From Sinotaia quadrata (Eukaryota; Mollusca; Gastropoda; Architaenioglossa; Viviparidae), in contig CM054180.1 in assembly GCA_028829895.1 (NCBI GenBank), positions 141,806,618 through 141,870,617 on the forward strand: a stretch of 64,000 bases of DNA, in the 5' to 3' direction. Below, one piece after another: positions 44,027 to 55,734 of the stretch (position 1 is its first letter; the number at the start of each line of letters is the position of its first letter). The position numbers were made by a program, and so were the translations under genes. Below the pieces are notes generated by a model. The model had not been told where the DNA came from. It did no database searches and was given only the letters and a program-made list of their open reading frames with translations.

Positions 44027-44535
44027 CAGTGGTACCTCGCATAACGAACACAATTCGTTCCAGCAGTACGTTTGTTATGCGAGGTGTTCGTTATGCAAAA
44101 CACGATATCCCATAGGAAATCGTGCAATCCGTTACACAACGCCGTGAAAAATCAAAGAAATTAGGAGAAAATGAAGACAGGGCAGTGTTCAGGGGGAGAA
44201 ACACTAGTAATGACACTCACCAAAGCAGGGTATGATGTTAGGTGTTGATGAGGTGAAATGGAGGTGAGATGAGGAGGACACACACACTTATGTACAGTTC
44301 ACACGGCAAAAAACACATCAAAGCAAGGAAAAAAAAGGACAATGAACTGGGGACAAACACGCCCTGCCTTCATCTGAGCCACGCAAGAAACGATTGGCCG
44401 GATTCGGCCATTTATTCACGGGAAATGCGATGTTTTCACGGCGTACATACGGTTCGACAAGTTCGTTCTGCAAGTCACGGGGGCGTTCACAGCGGCGTTC
44501 GTTATGTGGATCGTTCGTTATGAGAGGTACCACTG
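44027..44535. mobile_element. TA-target MITE family M1, copy 2
   Basis: Termini CAGTGGTACCTCGCATAACG and (complement) CAGTGGTACCTCTCATAACG, flanked by TA at 44025-44026 and 44536-44537. A second inverted repeat forms a hairpin at the left end (44034-44049 with 44070-44085). It is the same family as 9251-9816 and more complete at its right end. Non-coding. Confidence 0.92.
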
Positions 44536-44639
44536 TATATAAATATTTTTTCACAGCACTGAAATTTTGTTACATTTTCACCCCTATCTCACTAGCTCTG
44601 ATTTAAACTTTTTGCTAATTGGCTCTATGATAAACTTTC

Positions 44640-44850
44640 TTAGTAACTAGCTCTCTCAAGATAAACTTTTATACTAACTCAAGGTAAACTTTTAAACTAA
44701 CTCAAGGTATACTTTTATACAAATTCAAGGTAAACTTTTATACTAACTCAAGGTAAGCTTTTATACTAACTCAAGGTAAACTTTTATACTAACTCAAGGT
44801 AAACTTTTATACTAACTCAAGGTAAGCTTTTATACTAATTCTGCCTTAGG
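44640..44850. repeat. Tandem array, 23-24 bp x9
   Basis: Units of ACTAACTCAAGGTAAACTTT plus TAT. Confidence 0.95.
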
Positions 44851-45412
44851 TAAACGTGTAGATTAACTCTAAAATTGTGTCTGTTCTGCTAAGTGCTGAA
44901 TATTTTATGACTCATTTCCCTTGAACGGAATTGTGAGTGTGGGTGGAGGATCGTGAGAGTTATTGACAGTGAATATACTGGAACAATGCACAATATTTTT
45001 ACAGTACACCGTCATGCTTGGTTGCTAATGGCACATTGATTAGCAGCTGGTGCATTCATATTTCAACTATTGCCAATTTTCGCTTCACACATGGCTTCAT
45101 TTGAATAATACACAGTGTTGTAAATGAACTCTACAGAATAACTCTGAACTGCAAATGCCGAAACAGAGTGGTGGACACTATATATATATATATATTTTTA
45201 AAAACCTACCCACAAACGTTATCGCTAGAATCAGGGGCACTCTTGTCACTGAGAACACATTTGCAACACATGATCGCACTCCTGACACAATTTTTGAGAA
45301 GTACAGCCTGAATGTGTCTACATAATACTTGCTCTCACAATGTGTACTTTATCTTTTACAGTACACCACTGTCAAGACTAGAGTCTAGAGTGACTGAAAT
45401 TCCGCAGTGTAA
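44851..45412. other. Intergenic DNA with (TA)n
   Basis: A TA microsatellite at about 45179-45195; otherwise no feature. Confidence 0.4.
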
Positions 45413-45661
45413 TCATTTTTTTCCACTAGGCTTAGGTGTGCTCCCAATCCCACTCTGCAGCCAGTGTCGTTGAGGCATGGAACACAGTGTCGTTGAGGCA
45501 TGTAACACAGTGTCCATTAATATTTGCATGAAAATTAGGTACCCACTAGGTTTTATCATATTAATGTTACCTGGGTAGTGACGTCTGATATGGCCTGGTT
45601 TACCACAGTCCGAACACACAACTGGTTTATTATTAACAACTCTATCTAGGTGATATGTTCG

Positions 45662-45915
45662 TTTTTTCCCATGGGTTGAGGAGGGGGAACCCGGTCTTTC
45701 GTCTTACTAAAAGGAGGGAGAACCCGGTCTTTCGTCTTACTAAAAGGAGGGAGAACCCGGTCTTTCGTCTTACTAAAAGGAGGGACAACCCGGTCTTTCG
45801 TCTTACTAAAAGGAGGGACAACCCGGTCTTTCGTCTTACTAAAAGGAGGGACAACCCGGTCTTTCGTCTTACTAAAAGGAGGGACAACCCGGTCTTTCGT
45901 CTTACTACAAGGAGG
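45662..45915. repeat. Tandem array, 33 bp x7
   Basis: Perfect to near-perfect units with GAGAACCCGGTCTTTCGTCT and TACTAAAAGGAGG; open on both strands because 33 is a multiple of three. Confidence 0.95.
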
Positions 45916-45999
45916 AGGTGGGAAAGAATCGCACTTTTAAGTTTATTTTCTAGCGTGTTGTTCCGTCATTTAGGCAACACGCGTTCACTAACATGTCTG

Positions 46000-46245
46000 T
46001 GAAGTTTGAAGTTATTCATAGCTGTCAGAATAGAATGTCTGTGCAGTTTGAAGTTATTCATAGCTGTCAGAATAGAATAGCATGTTCACTAACATGTCTG
46101 TGCAGTTTGAAGTTATTCATAGCTGTCAGAATAGCATGTCTGTGCAGTTTGAAGTTATTCATAGCTGTCAGAATAGAATAGCATGTTCACTAACATGTAT
46201 GTGCAGTTTGAAGTTATTCATAACTGTCAGAATAACATGTTCACT
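46000..46245. repeat. Tandem array, 36-64 bp units x6
   Basis: Units with GTTTGAAGTTATTCATAGCT and GTCAGAATAGAATGTCTGTG; longer units add AGCATGTTCACTAAC. Confidence 0.92.
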
Positions 46246-46299
46246 AACATTTCCTCGTATATGTCAGCTGTTCCTCACCATACATCATATTTTTCAGTC

Positions 46300-46605
46300 T
46301 TTTGTCCTTAATGTTTACTAACTCTAAACCTAACCCTAACCATACATCATATTTTTCAGACTTTTGTCCTTAATGTTTACTAACTCTAACCCTAACCCTA
46401 ACCATAGATCATATTTTTCAGACGTTTGTGCTTAATGTTCACTACCTCTAACCCTAACCCTAACCATACATCATTTTTTTCAGACTTTTGTCCTTAATGT
46501 TTACTAACTCTAACCCTAACCATATATCATATTTTTCAGACTTTTATCCTTAATGTTTACTAACTCTAACCCTAACCCTAACCATACATCATATTTGTCC
46601 TTAAT
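46300..46605. repeat. Tandem array, about 61 bp x5, containing telomeric CCCTAA runs
   Basis: Each unit ends in CTAACCCTAACCCTAACCAT (two to three CCCTAA hexamers), then CATCATATTTTTCAGACTTT and GTCCTTAATGTTTAC. Telomere-type hexamers are thus built into a minisatellite unit. Confidence 0.93.
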
Positions 46606-47134
46606 GTTTATTAAGAAATGTTGAGAGCATTCATCTGCTGTTTGTTGATTATGAAGTGGTCCCAAATGTACCTCGTCCAGCTCTAACCATATCGTCAAAA
46701 TATGTGGTAGTTAACTCGCTGACTGTAACATTGTGGAGTCAATTCTTGTAAATACTGGTGGAACTGTTGTCTGTACATCTCGCTAGCCACCTTGAAGTAC
46801 AATAACAGTTCAAGCTTATAACCCTTGTATATCATTTGTTTTACTGGGAGTATATCAAAGACCATACACTCTTGTCTCTTCAACATGTAGACCCAATCTT
46901 ACTGCACATTGTTTAAAACTCAACACATAGTCTTTGATATTTTCTTCCTTCGTATTGAAGGAACAAAAATGAAATTTTATGTCCACTTCCTGATCCTTAA
47001 CTGCCCTCTCACTTATCTTTAAGCTATTCTCCTGCATCTTCATTTGATTTAAGCCACGTGATCTGTTTCTTTTATGATCATCTTCTAATTGGGCAAATGC
47101 TACCTATTGTTTAAGGTCATTTTCAATCTGAAGT

Positions 47135-47440
47135 CTTTTGTCACGTTCCCCTCTTTCAATCTGTAATATGTATCTTCAGTCCGTATTCTTTTGTCACGTT
47201 TCTCCCTTTCAATCTGTAATATGTATCTTCAGTCTGTATTCTTTTGTCACGTTTCTCCCTTTCAATCTGCAATATGTATCTTCAGTCTGTATTCTTTTGT
47301 CACGTTCCTCCCTTTCAATCTGCAATATGTATCTTCAGTCTGTATTCTTTTGTCACGTTTCTCCCTTTCAATCTGTAATATTGTATCTTTAGTCTGTAAT
47401 CTTTTGTCACGTTCCCCTCTTTCGTACTTATCTTTCATTT
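47135..47440. repeat. Tandem array, 53 bp x5-6, in block D copy 1
   Basis: Units with TCTTTTGTCACGTTTCTCCC, TTTCAATCTGTAATATGTAT and CTTCAGTCTGTAT. Confidence 0.94.
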
Positions 47441-47994
47441 ATTTTTCTATGTAGTTTAGGACATATTCTGGAATCTACTCTGCTTGCTCACCCATTAAAT
47501 AGCCATTGCCTACCCCTTCCCAATTCCCATCTTCTTTTCTTCAAATGGGGTTTCCCTTTTCAATTGCAAAATAACCCTACCATGGTCACGTGAAAACTTA
47601 GAGCACTGGCAAGCTATCTGATTAAAAAATATATATTCACACACACACTCATGTAACTGATAAACTTTAAATCTGGTTACTTAAAATGTGGCAATCAATA
47701 TAACAATAGAATTTCTACACATCATAAATAGATATTATGGTAATGCAGGTATCAAAACTATATGCAATCAATAAGTCAAAAGGTTAATCAAAAAATTTCG
47801 AAAGACGTAAAGGGATAGACAAAGTGAGACAAGTTCTAGATGTGCTATAAATAAAATAAGACTGCTTTCTAAATGTCTATTTCACTAGTCAACAATATCA
47901 TCTTTAGCACTGTTTTTATTCTAGGATTCCAGTTTAAGTTCAAAGTTCAACAAAGTTTTCAACAATAGTTTTCCACATTTACTACTTTCAACAC

Positions 47995-48095
47995 TATGGT
48001 GAATAGTTTACACTGTTAACTCTATGGTGAATAGTTTACACTTTTAACACTATGGTGAGTAGTTTACACTTTTAACACTATGGTGAATAGTTTAA
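47995..48095. repeat. Tandem repeat, 29 bp x4
   Basis: Units with CTATGGTGAATAGTTTACAC and TTTTAACA; three copies in the duplicate at about 62000-62070. Confidence 0.93.
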
Positions 48096-48858
48096 CAATT
48101 TTGAACAAATTTGAGCTCATCACCGGATGTAGCGTCCACTGTATGTGACACTCTGGGCACCCTTGAGTCATTATGGTTTTTATTTATTAATTAATAACAC
48201 ATAACGAATTACAAGTGATTGAGAATCTTAATTTATACTTATTAACACTTCTCACACAGGACCAACATTTCTCTAACTTGGTGGATTATAAGTGTGACAA
48301 GACATTTCACTGTTGCATAATGTTTCTGCAGGTGGAAATTTCTTACTAAAAGCGTAATACAAATCCATCTTTTATATATATTTAACCCGCTATTACTCAA
48401 ACATAAGTTTTAATATATGTGCAAGAAGGTTAATAAATTTAACAATAAATTTACTTCATGAACAATCAAATATACAACATATGAATATAATCAAAACAGA
48501 GTTGACATTTACATCACTGCACAATACATACATTCAGTTTATCCTAGCATAGACATCAGCAGTCAAATTAGCATATGTATAGTCAATTTTATGGATATGG
48601 TCTGGAGTTTCAGAGAGATAATTATAGTCAATATACATAACCATTTCACGATGGCAGCTGTCACGAGCATATGTTCACAATCAAACAGTTGGAAACAATT
48701 CACTTTCTTTCTTATTAGATGGTGGTCTGTTACGGTTGGACCATGGCAAATTATGCCTGATTTAATTTTTTTTAAAATATTAATTACTTTTTCTCATTTC
48801 TGTAAAACGAATACCGTACTGCTATTGCAAACAGTGGTGTGTGAATATTATACACATA

Positions 48859-48864
<6 letters not shown>

Positions 48865-48918
<54 letters not shown>

Positions 48919-48920
48919 AC
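48865..48920. repeat. (CA)n microsatellite
   Basis: About 25 CA dinucleotides with rare TACA interruptions. Confidence 0.98.
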
Positions 48921-49184
48921 ACAGTCAAAAGGTGGAGGATGGATGGGGGATAACAGAAAGTAACTTGTTGATGGATGCTTGATGTCCTTATATGGAGATG
49001 TAGTTTCCTGTCGGTGACATAGGTTAAATACCTAGAAATCATAGGTAAGTCTATAAATAGGACTAAAAACGCACTAAATGTAATCCACATGAAACATTGC
49101 CGATACACCACAGGTAGAATTGATGTGGATGCAACTTTAGGCCACAGTTACAACAGAGAAGGTAAACATATCGAATTTTCAAAC

Positions 49185-49400
49185 TATTATATATGTGTTG
49201 TATTACGAATGCTGTAGACAGAGTCATGTATTCTTTTATTGATTTTTGTATGAAACTATTATATATGTGTTGTATTAAGAATGCTGTAGACAGAGTCATG
49301 TATTCTTTTATTGATTTTTGTATGAAACTATTATATATGTGTTGTATTAAGAATGCTGTAGACAGAGTCATGTATTCTTTTATTGATTTTTGTATGAAAT
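49185..49400. repeat. Tandem repeat, 72 bp x3
   Basis: Near-identical units with TATATATGTGTTGTATTAAG, AATGCTGTAGACAGAGTCAT and TTCTTTTATTGATTTTTGTA. Open on both strands because 72 is a multiple of three. Confidence 0.96.
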
Positions 49401-49812
49401 TAATGTCGTTTCTTTAGGAGCTCAGAGGCAATAGAAATAATATGTAATGCTAAATTTAAACACGTGTGTATGTGTATTGTAGATATTTCTATTTATTGCA
49501 GATTGTACATTGACATAGTGGAATGCCCATTCAATCTCTGCTAATGTAAAATCCTGTTTTAATTATTAAAACCCATATGAGCGTGGACTGTGACATTTAT
49601 CCCATTTGTAAATTTGTTGATTGTAAATTAATGATCGAGGTCGAAGTGTGATGGACGCCTTTTTCTGTTGCCACACATAGACGTGGTAGGAGAGTATGTA
49701 ACTCTCGGCGATAGAACTGTGTTCTATTTTAGTGGGCTCTTTTTTTACCTTATCATATTGCATGGGAGTCTGTTACTATGGAGACAGTGAGACGAGTTCT
49801 CCAATAATCACT
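49401..49812. other. Intergenic DNA, no feature seen
   Basis: No gene or repeat recognised. Confidence 0.4.
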
Positions 49813-49814
49813 GA

Positions 49815-50135
49815 GTGTTTTTTTGGACCGTTTGTAAATCCGTCAAGGTGTACTTCCTCGATACAGAATAGACAGCTAAGTGTTTTTGGACTGTTTGTAA
49901 ATCCGTCAAGGTGTACTTCCTCGATACAGAATAGACAGCTAAGTGTTTTTGGACTGTTTGTAAATCCGTCAAGGTGTACTTCCTCGATACAGAATAGACA
50001 GCTAAGTGTTTTTGGACTGTTTGTAAATCCGTCAAGGTGTACTTCCTCGATACAGAATAGACAGCTAAGTGTTTATTTGGACTGTTTGTAAATCCGTCAA
50101 GGTGTACTTCCTCGATACAGAATAGACAGCTAAGT
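49815..50135. repeat. Tandem array, 63 bp x5
   Basis: Practically perfect copies with GGACTGTTTGTAAATCCGTC, AAGGTGTACTTCCTCGATAC and AGAATAGACAGCTAAGTG. A two-copy 42-45 bp relic with ATGTAGACAGAATAGGC follows at 50165-50255. Confidence 0.97.
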
Positions 50136-50399
50136 GGAGAATCTCTTCCAGCTGACTTTTTACACCCATTGTTTACGATTCAATGTCATTTATGTAGACA
50201 GAATAGGCAGTGTTTACGATTCGATATCATTTATGTAGACAGAATAGGCGGTCTCGGAAAACCTATATGTACATCATTTTGCATCGGATTGCTTATTATT
50301 TTTTAATATTTGTAATATTTTGTAACAATGTTAGTCAATATATGGCGGTGTTATTACACGATTTGGTAACGTTTTTAACAATCTTAGAGAATACATCAC

Positions 50400-51420
50400 T
50401 CTAATATTACTCGATATAGCAACGCTTTAAACAAACCTATCCATTCCCTGACTGTATTACTGCACGATTTTGTAACGTTTTTAAATATATTATCCATTAC
50501 CTGACTGTATTAGTGCACGATATGGCAACGTTTTAAATATCTTATCCATTACCTGACTGTATTAGTGCACGATATGGCAACGTTTTAAATATCGTATCCA
50601 TTACCTGACTGTATTAGTGCACGATATGGCAACGTTTTAAATATCTTATCCATTACCTGACTGTATTAGTGCACGATATGGCAACGTTTTAAATATCGTA
50701 TCCATTACCTGACTGTATTACTGCACGATATGGCAACGCTTTAATACCTGACTGTATTAGTGCACGATATGGCAACGCTTTAATACTGACTGTATTACTG
50801 CACGATATGGCAACGTTTTAAATATCTTATCCATTACCTGACTGTATTAGTGCACGATATGGCAACGTTTTAAATATCTTATCCATTACCTGACTGTATT
50901 ACTGCACGATATGGCAACGCTTTAATACCTGACTGTATTAGTGCACGATATGGCAACGTTTTAAATATCTTATCCATTACCTGACTGTATTAGTGCACGA
51001 TATGGCAACGCTTTAATACCTGACTGTATTAGTGCACGATATGGCAACGTTTTAAATATCTTATCCATTACCTGACTGTATTAGTGCACGATATGGCAAC
51101 GTTTTAAATATCTTATCCATTACCTGACTGTATTACTGCACGATATGGCAACGCTTTAATACCTGACTGTATTAGTGCACGATATGGCAACGCTTTAATA
51201 CCTGACTGTATTAGTGCACGATATGGCAACGCTTTAATACCTGACTGTATTACTGCACGATATGGCAACGCTTTAATACCTGACTGTATTAGTGCACGAT
51301 ATGGCAACGCTTTAATACCTGACTGTATTAGTGCACGATATGGCAACGCTTTAATACCTGACTGTATTACTGCACGATATGGCAACGTTTTAAATATCTT
51401 ATCCAATACTTGACAGTATT
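50400..51420. repeat. Large tandem array alternating 52- and 39-bp units
   Basis: About 21 units with CTGACTGTATTAGTGCACGA and TATGGCAACG. Long units continue TTTTAAATATCTTATCCATT; short units have CTTTAATA and lack the ATCTTATCC segment. Long and short forms are mixed in a non-random order. The first units are diverged. Confidence 0.95.
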
Positions 51421-51905
51421 AGTGCACGATTTGGTAACGTTTTAATAATTTTACCACTCATTGACTGTATTATTACACGATTTGTTAGTGTTATTAACAA
51501 TTCTAGACAATCCCTGACTGTATTATTACACGATTTGTTAGTGTTATTAACAATTCTAGACAATCCATGATTGTATTATTACACAATTTGGTAGTGTTAT
51601 TAACAATTCTAGACAATCCTTGACTGTATTATTACACAATTTGGTAACGTTTGTAATAATCCTAACGTATACCTTACTGTATTATTACACAATTTGGTAA
51701 CGTTTGTAATAATCCTAACGTATACCTTACTGTATTATTACACAATTTGGTAACGTTTGTAATAATACTAACGTATACCTTACTGTATTATTACACAATT
51801 TGGTAACGTTTGTAATAATCCTAACGTATACCTTACTGTATTATTACACAATTTGGTAACGTTTGTAATAATCCTAACGTATACCTTACTGTATTATTAA
51901 CTGAT
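51421..51905. repeat. Tandem array, 53-bp units related to the preceding array
   Basis: Left units have TTATTAACAATTCTAGACAA. Right units (51640-51900, five near-identical) have ATTACACAATTTGGTAACGT and TTGTAATAATCCTAACGTAT. The CTGTATTA..CACGAT core ties them to 50400-51420. Confidence 0.92.
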
Positions 51906-52084
51906 CTGGTAACATCGTGGTGTGCGGTTTTAAATGATGTTATAAAAACAATTAAAACCTTAACATTGCCAACACCAGGTCCACTAATATTTCAACGATG
52001 TCAGATATCACAAGTACTAGACAGTTAAATAATATTATGGACATTACAATTACAAAACGGCTAAAACGAGATCCCCAATCCCGA

Positions 52085-52155
52085 CCTGACTAATAAGACG
52101 ATAGCACGGATAAAGACGATAACACGGATAAAGACGATAACACGGACAAAGTTTA
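52085..52155. repeat. Short tandem repeat, 17-18 bp x4
   Basis: Units of AAGACGATAACACGGAT. Confidence 0.9.
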
Positions 52156-52383
52156 AAAGATGGCACAATATTCGTAAACATAACGATGAGATAAAACTTT
52201 CATAAGGAAGAGTAATGGTCCAATGAACTTATTATGAAATTAAGTCACAAGGACGTAGTACGTATTAATGGTGCAATGAAATTATTATGAAATTAAATCA
52301 CAATGACGTAGCGCATACGTGTTCAATGACTATCCCGTGTTCACGTTACACGTTGGATAACTGTTTTACTTATTTTTTTTTAG

Positions 52384-52421
52384 TTTACCGGGCTGAGACC
52401 AGTATTCTCGCGACCAGTCAG
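52384..52421 (+). CDS. Candidate micro-exon of an unrecognised gene
   Basis: Between a strong acceptor (run of nine T then TAG) and a consensus donor CAG|GTGAGT lie 38 nt. Read with two leading bases it encodes YRAETSILATSQ and ends in phase 0, which suits either downstream candidate exon. The segment is GC-richer than its minisatellite surroundings. The product is not recognised. It may be a chance splice-like context. Confidence 0.4.
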
Positions 52422-52489
52422 GTGAGTGGTACAGGCTGTGGGATTTTCCGTCTAATTGCGTACGTCGACGAGCTGTAGCCGGCTGTCAA

Positions 52490-52965
52490 CAATAACAATT
52501 ATAGTGAGTAAATAAGTGTGTAGCAACAAGAACAATTACAGTGCATAGATCAGTGTGTAGTACAAATAACAACAAGAACAATTATAGTGAGTAGATCAGT
52601 GTGTAACAACAATAACAATTATAGTGAGTAGATCAGAGTATAGTACAAATAACAACAAGAACAATTACAGTGCGTAGATCAGTGTGTAGTACAAATATCA
52701 ACAAAAACAATTATAGTGAGTAGATCAGTGTGTAACAACAATAACAATTATAGTGAGTAGATCAGTGTGTAGTACAATTAGCAACAATAACAATTATAGT
52801 GAGTAGATCAGTGTGTAGTACAAATAGCAACAATAACAATTATAGTGAGTAGATCAGTGTGTAGTACAAATAGCAACAATAACAATTATAGTGAGTAGAT
52901 CAGTGTGTAGTACAAATAGCAACAATAACAATTATTGTGAGTAGGTCAGTGTGTAGTAGAAATAG
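52490..52965. repeat. Tandem array, about 43 bp x11, interrupted by a solo LTR
   Basis: Units with AACAATTATAGTGAGTAGAT, CAGTGTGTAGTACAAATAGC and AACAATA. After the LTR insertion a partial unit (AATAGCAACAATAACAG) continues at 54090. Confidence 0.93.
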
Positions 52966-54089
52966 TGTGACGAGTCTGACAAATTCTGTGTCATGGCCTC
53001 GTGACCCAATTGCTCGTTTTTAAAAATTAAAATTTTGAAGAGACCTTTGTTGAAATTCTCCCGTGATACATCAGTATCAAGAAGCTTCTAGCAAGGTCAG
53101 ATTTGTTGCATAACTTTAGGCCATTGTCCAGCACCTTCGAGATCAACAACTTACCACGTGAGCAGTCACGTGGTGCGTTCAATGCAGTTTGATAAAATGC
53201 GATCACGCGCGCGAAATCCGTACTCGCATCCCAGAATCGGCCGACGCCACAAGTCAGCTAAATTAGCTCCGTCCGCCGCATACCGAGTTGTATGAGAGAG
53301 AAGAAAGAACCCGCGCTAAAGCAGTAAATCTACTTTTAAGAGCCGGGTTCTTATGTTATTCCTCTCTACCTTCGTACTTCTTGAGTCGTACGCCGACTCG
53401 GGTATCTTCATGACCCATACGTGAGCTACGTAGAAGTACATTGTGTTAACTATGGTTAACGATCGTCGCAAGTACATTAGCGATGCAGTAATTGAGTGGA
53501 CGATTGACTGTTATGCTATGAGCAGTACTGACGATGAGCCAAAGTGATGTGGACCAGTTCTAACCAGTTGAACCCCACATGCGACCAAGAGTGTAGTTAA
53601 GTATATCTACTATGGTCCAGGATCAAGTGAATATTTGGCAAAACAATTCTCCTTAAAACCATTGACACTAACGATAGAGTGGAAAATTACGATTATTTGA
53701 ATCTAGACTTCTTGCTCGTGATTAATTGTTACTGTTAATTGTTAAACTTATTAAATCTTATTTTAAATTGTTAATCCTCTTTGTAGTACATTTTTATGCA
53801 TGATAGACCTATAGATTTCTTGGTTTTGGATGGGGGCGAATGAGCTGAATGACATAACGTATGCATATTAATTTAGAGGAATTTAACGACTCCAAAGCCA
53901 GCTTTGTACGCAAATTGTCAGTTTGTAAATTTGTTGTCTGCACTACAAGACACATTTTTAAAGTTAGTCAAATGATAATTTGGGCAGCCAGTCTGTTTAG
54001 GATAGAGAGAAGGAATTAATTTAATCTATCATATTTAAAGTCCTTAAAATCCTAGGCAGGGTCTATAAATAAATACTGGAAACGTAACA
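52966..54089. mobile_element. Solo LTR with 5-bp target duplication AATAG
   Basis: It starts TGTGACGAGTCTGAC and ends GGAAACGTAACA (TG...CA), flanked by AATAG at 52961-52965 and 54090-54094. No internal retroelement sequence adjoins, so it is a solo LTR left by LTR-LTR recombination. About 1.12 kb. The right-hand 400 bp recur inverted at 60619-61000, and the left-hand part is similar to 56188 onward. Orientation is assumed +. Confidence 0.9.
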
Positions 54090-54379
54090 AATAGCAACAA
54101 TAACAGTTCGATATTTCAATTACTAACACAATCCGAGTTGTCATGAAATAAGCTGTGCATTTGATTGTAAATGTTAAATTAATCTAAATGTTTTTACTTT
54201 AGCTTATTTTTGCCAGGAGGGTGTATTTCAGAAACATGACAAAAATGTTTTTACTTTAGCTTATTTTTGAACCGTTCGTGAATGTGGCGGAGACGAATAC
54301 TGGTAAACGCTCACATAATTAATCGTCCTTTGTAGTTCATCAGCTTAAGAGAAATTTTGCTTCTGGCATTTCTAGCCAC

Positions 54380-54640
54380 TTTATAGCGATGCAAGAAATG
54401 GTCAAATAACTTTTATTGATATTGAGACTGAACAGCGGTGCAGGAAATGGTCAAACAAATTTTGGCAATGCAAGAAATGGTCATACAACTCTTAGTTATG
54501 CGAGAAATAGTCAAACAACTTTTATCGATATTGAGACTGAACAGCGGTTAGGAAAATGGTCAAACAACTTTTGGCGATGCGGGAAATGGTCAAATAACTT
54601 TTGCCCATGTGGAGAAATGGCCAAACAATTTTTGATACCA
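54380..54640. repeat. Irregular tandem repeat, about 30-bp units
   Basis: Units with GCGATGCAAGAAATGGTCAA and ACAACTTTT; a longer unit with GATATTGAGACTGAACAGCG occurs twice. Confidence 0.85.
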
Positions 54641-54931
54641 GGAAATCTCAGCCACTCGTGTTTTTGCAAGGTCACAATGACTTTTTGTCTTGCAGCATTC
54701 AAGTCTTGGTCCTTGTCTAGTTATGACAATAGCTAGTAAGCCGCATGTGCGTCCGTGTGTGTGATTTATTCTCCCTCCAAATGATGAAGTTTAATATGTT
54801 TTTGTTATGAAGAATACCAGTCAATGTTTACGTTCTATTTATTTTAACTTAGAGTTGTGAACAAGCACCCCTGACCCAAAATGACCTTAAAAACTGTAAT
54901 TAGTTATATGAAAAATGTTGAATCCTTAGTG

Positions 54932-55734
54932 CAGGGGTCTCCAAACTTTTCAGCTCGAGGGCCACATTAACTATCAAACAGCAGCTTGGGAACCAACTAC
55001 ACATTCAAGGTCCAAATAAAAAAGAATCAAAACATGGATGTTGTTTTTAAGTATTTATTTAATATTATTTTATTCAGTTATTATTCAGTTATTAATAACA
55101 CATTGATACACTATACATGAACACCTGTATTAGTTTGAATGGTGAAATTGCTTCCTGGATGCCAAAATAGCAGACATTTCTGACTTTAGATTTGATGTCC
55201 CTAACATCAACAGTGACCTGAGATTATCATCGGACAAGTTTGTTCTCAAATTGTTCTTCATGTATTTTCATTCTTGAAACTGTTTGTTCACACAGGTATG
55301 TTGTTCCAAAGATTGAAAGGTACCTTGATGCAAAGGTTTTGACATTAGGAAAATCTTCCTTGGGCAAAAACTGGTAAAAACCCACCAGTCCTTCTTTGAA
55401 CTTGTTCCTAAGGAGGTCATTTGCTTGCAACTCAATGGCTTTGTCTAATAGTCACGGTTGACTGCTCGTATACTATAGACTGGGTGGACTGGATACTAAG
55501 AATATGTCCGACTTATACTACAATCAGTGACCCATATCAATAATGCTCCTTTATTCCGAATCTGGGTCAGAGTTGTTTGCTCCCTCTCAACTCTCAGAGA
55601 TTAGAGATAGAAAAATTTAGCGGCGGCTGATCTTGGCAGGATACACGTAAACTTCTTTCCATAGACAAAAAGGTCTCCACGGGCCACATGAGAGGGCCTC
55701 GTGCGGCCCATGGGCTGTAGTTTGGAGACCCCTG
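54932..55734 (-). mobile_element. Small hAT element, deletion derivative, with 8-bp TSD
   Basis: Termini CAGGGGTCTCCAAACTTTTC and (complement) CAGGGGTCTCCAAACTACAG, flanked by CCTTAGTG at 54924-54931 and 55735-55742. Subterminal GAGGGCCACAT and GCGGCCCATGGGCTG occur on both ends. 803 bp, too short for a full transposase. Confidence 0.95.
55227..55430 (-). pseudogene. hAT transposase dimerisation-domain fragment
   Basis: The - strand encodes FYQFLPKEDFPNVKTFASRY and LSIFGTTYLCEQTVSRMKIH. The FGTTYLCEQxFSxMK pattern is the GTF2IRD2-like hAT C-terminus (usually FSxMK; here VSRMK). All upstream catalytic parts are missing from this element. Confidence 0.8.

Larger units (their letters stand above)
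45413..47043 (-). pseudogene. Decayed LTR-retrotransposon (Gypsy-like) gag region
   Basis: The - strand reads, from right to left: a charged coiled-coil-like stretch and ENSLKISERAVKDQEVDIKF at 46855-47043, FNTKEENIKDYVLSF, then in another frame LLLYFKVASEMYRQQFHQYL (46695-46886), a further short piece (46516-46698), and at 45560-45619 a zinc knuckle CSDCGKPGHIRRHYP in which the last Cys of CX2CX4HX4C is replaced by Tyr. This order (coiled coil, capsid-like, CCHC) fits a retrotransposon Gag. Frames are broken, and three minisatellites interrupt the region between capsid and zinc knuckle. No pol is seen in the window. Gypsy assignment is inference. Confidence 0.5.
46914..48624. repeat. Long duplicated block D, copy 1
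   Basis: Nearly identical to 61027-62604 in the same orientation. Only scattered single-base differences are seen outside a 53-bp VNTR (47135-47440) and a 29-bp VNTR (47995-48095), whose copy numbers account for most of the length difference. It covers the N-terminal gag-like region and probably the leader or LTR of the - strand retroelement. TGGACGCTACATCCGG on the - strand (about 48124-48139) could be a primer-binding site, unproven. Confidence 0.9.

Noticed and set aside
45655..46002. 115-codon frame rich in RLTKRRENPVF repeats
   Set aside because: It is a 33-bp repeat open on both strands within a decayed gag region.
48591..48953. 120-codon frame ending in poly His-Thr
   Set aside because: The C-terminal half is a (CA)n microsatellite and the rest has no coding character.
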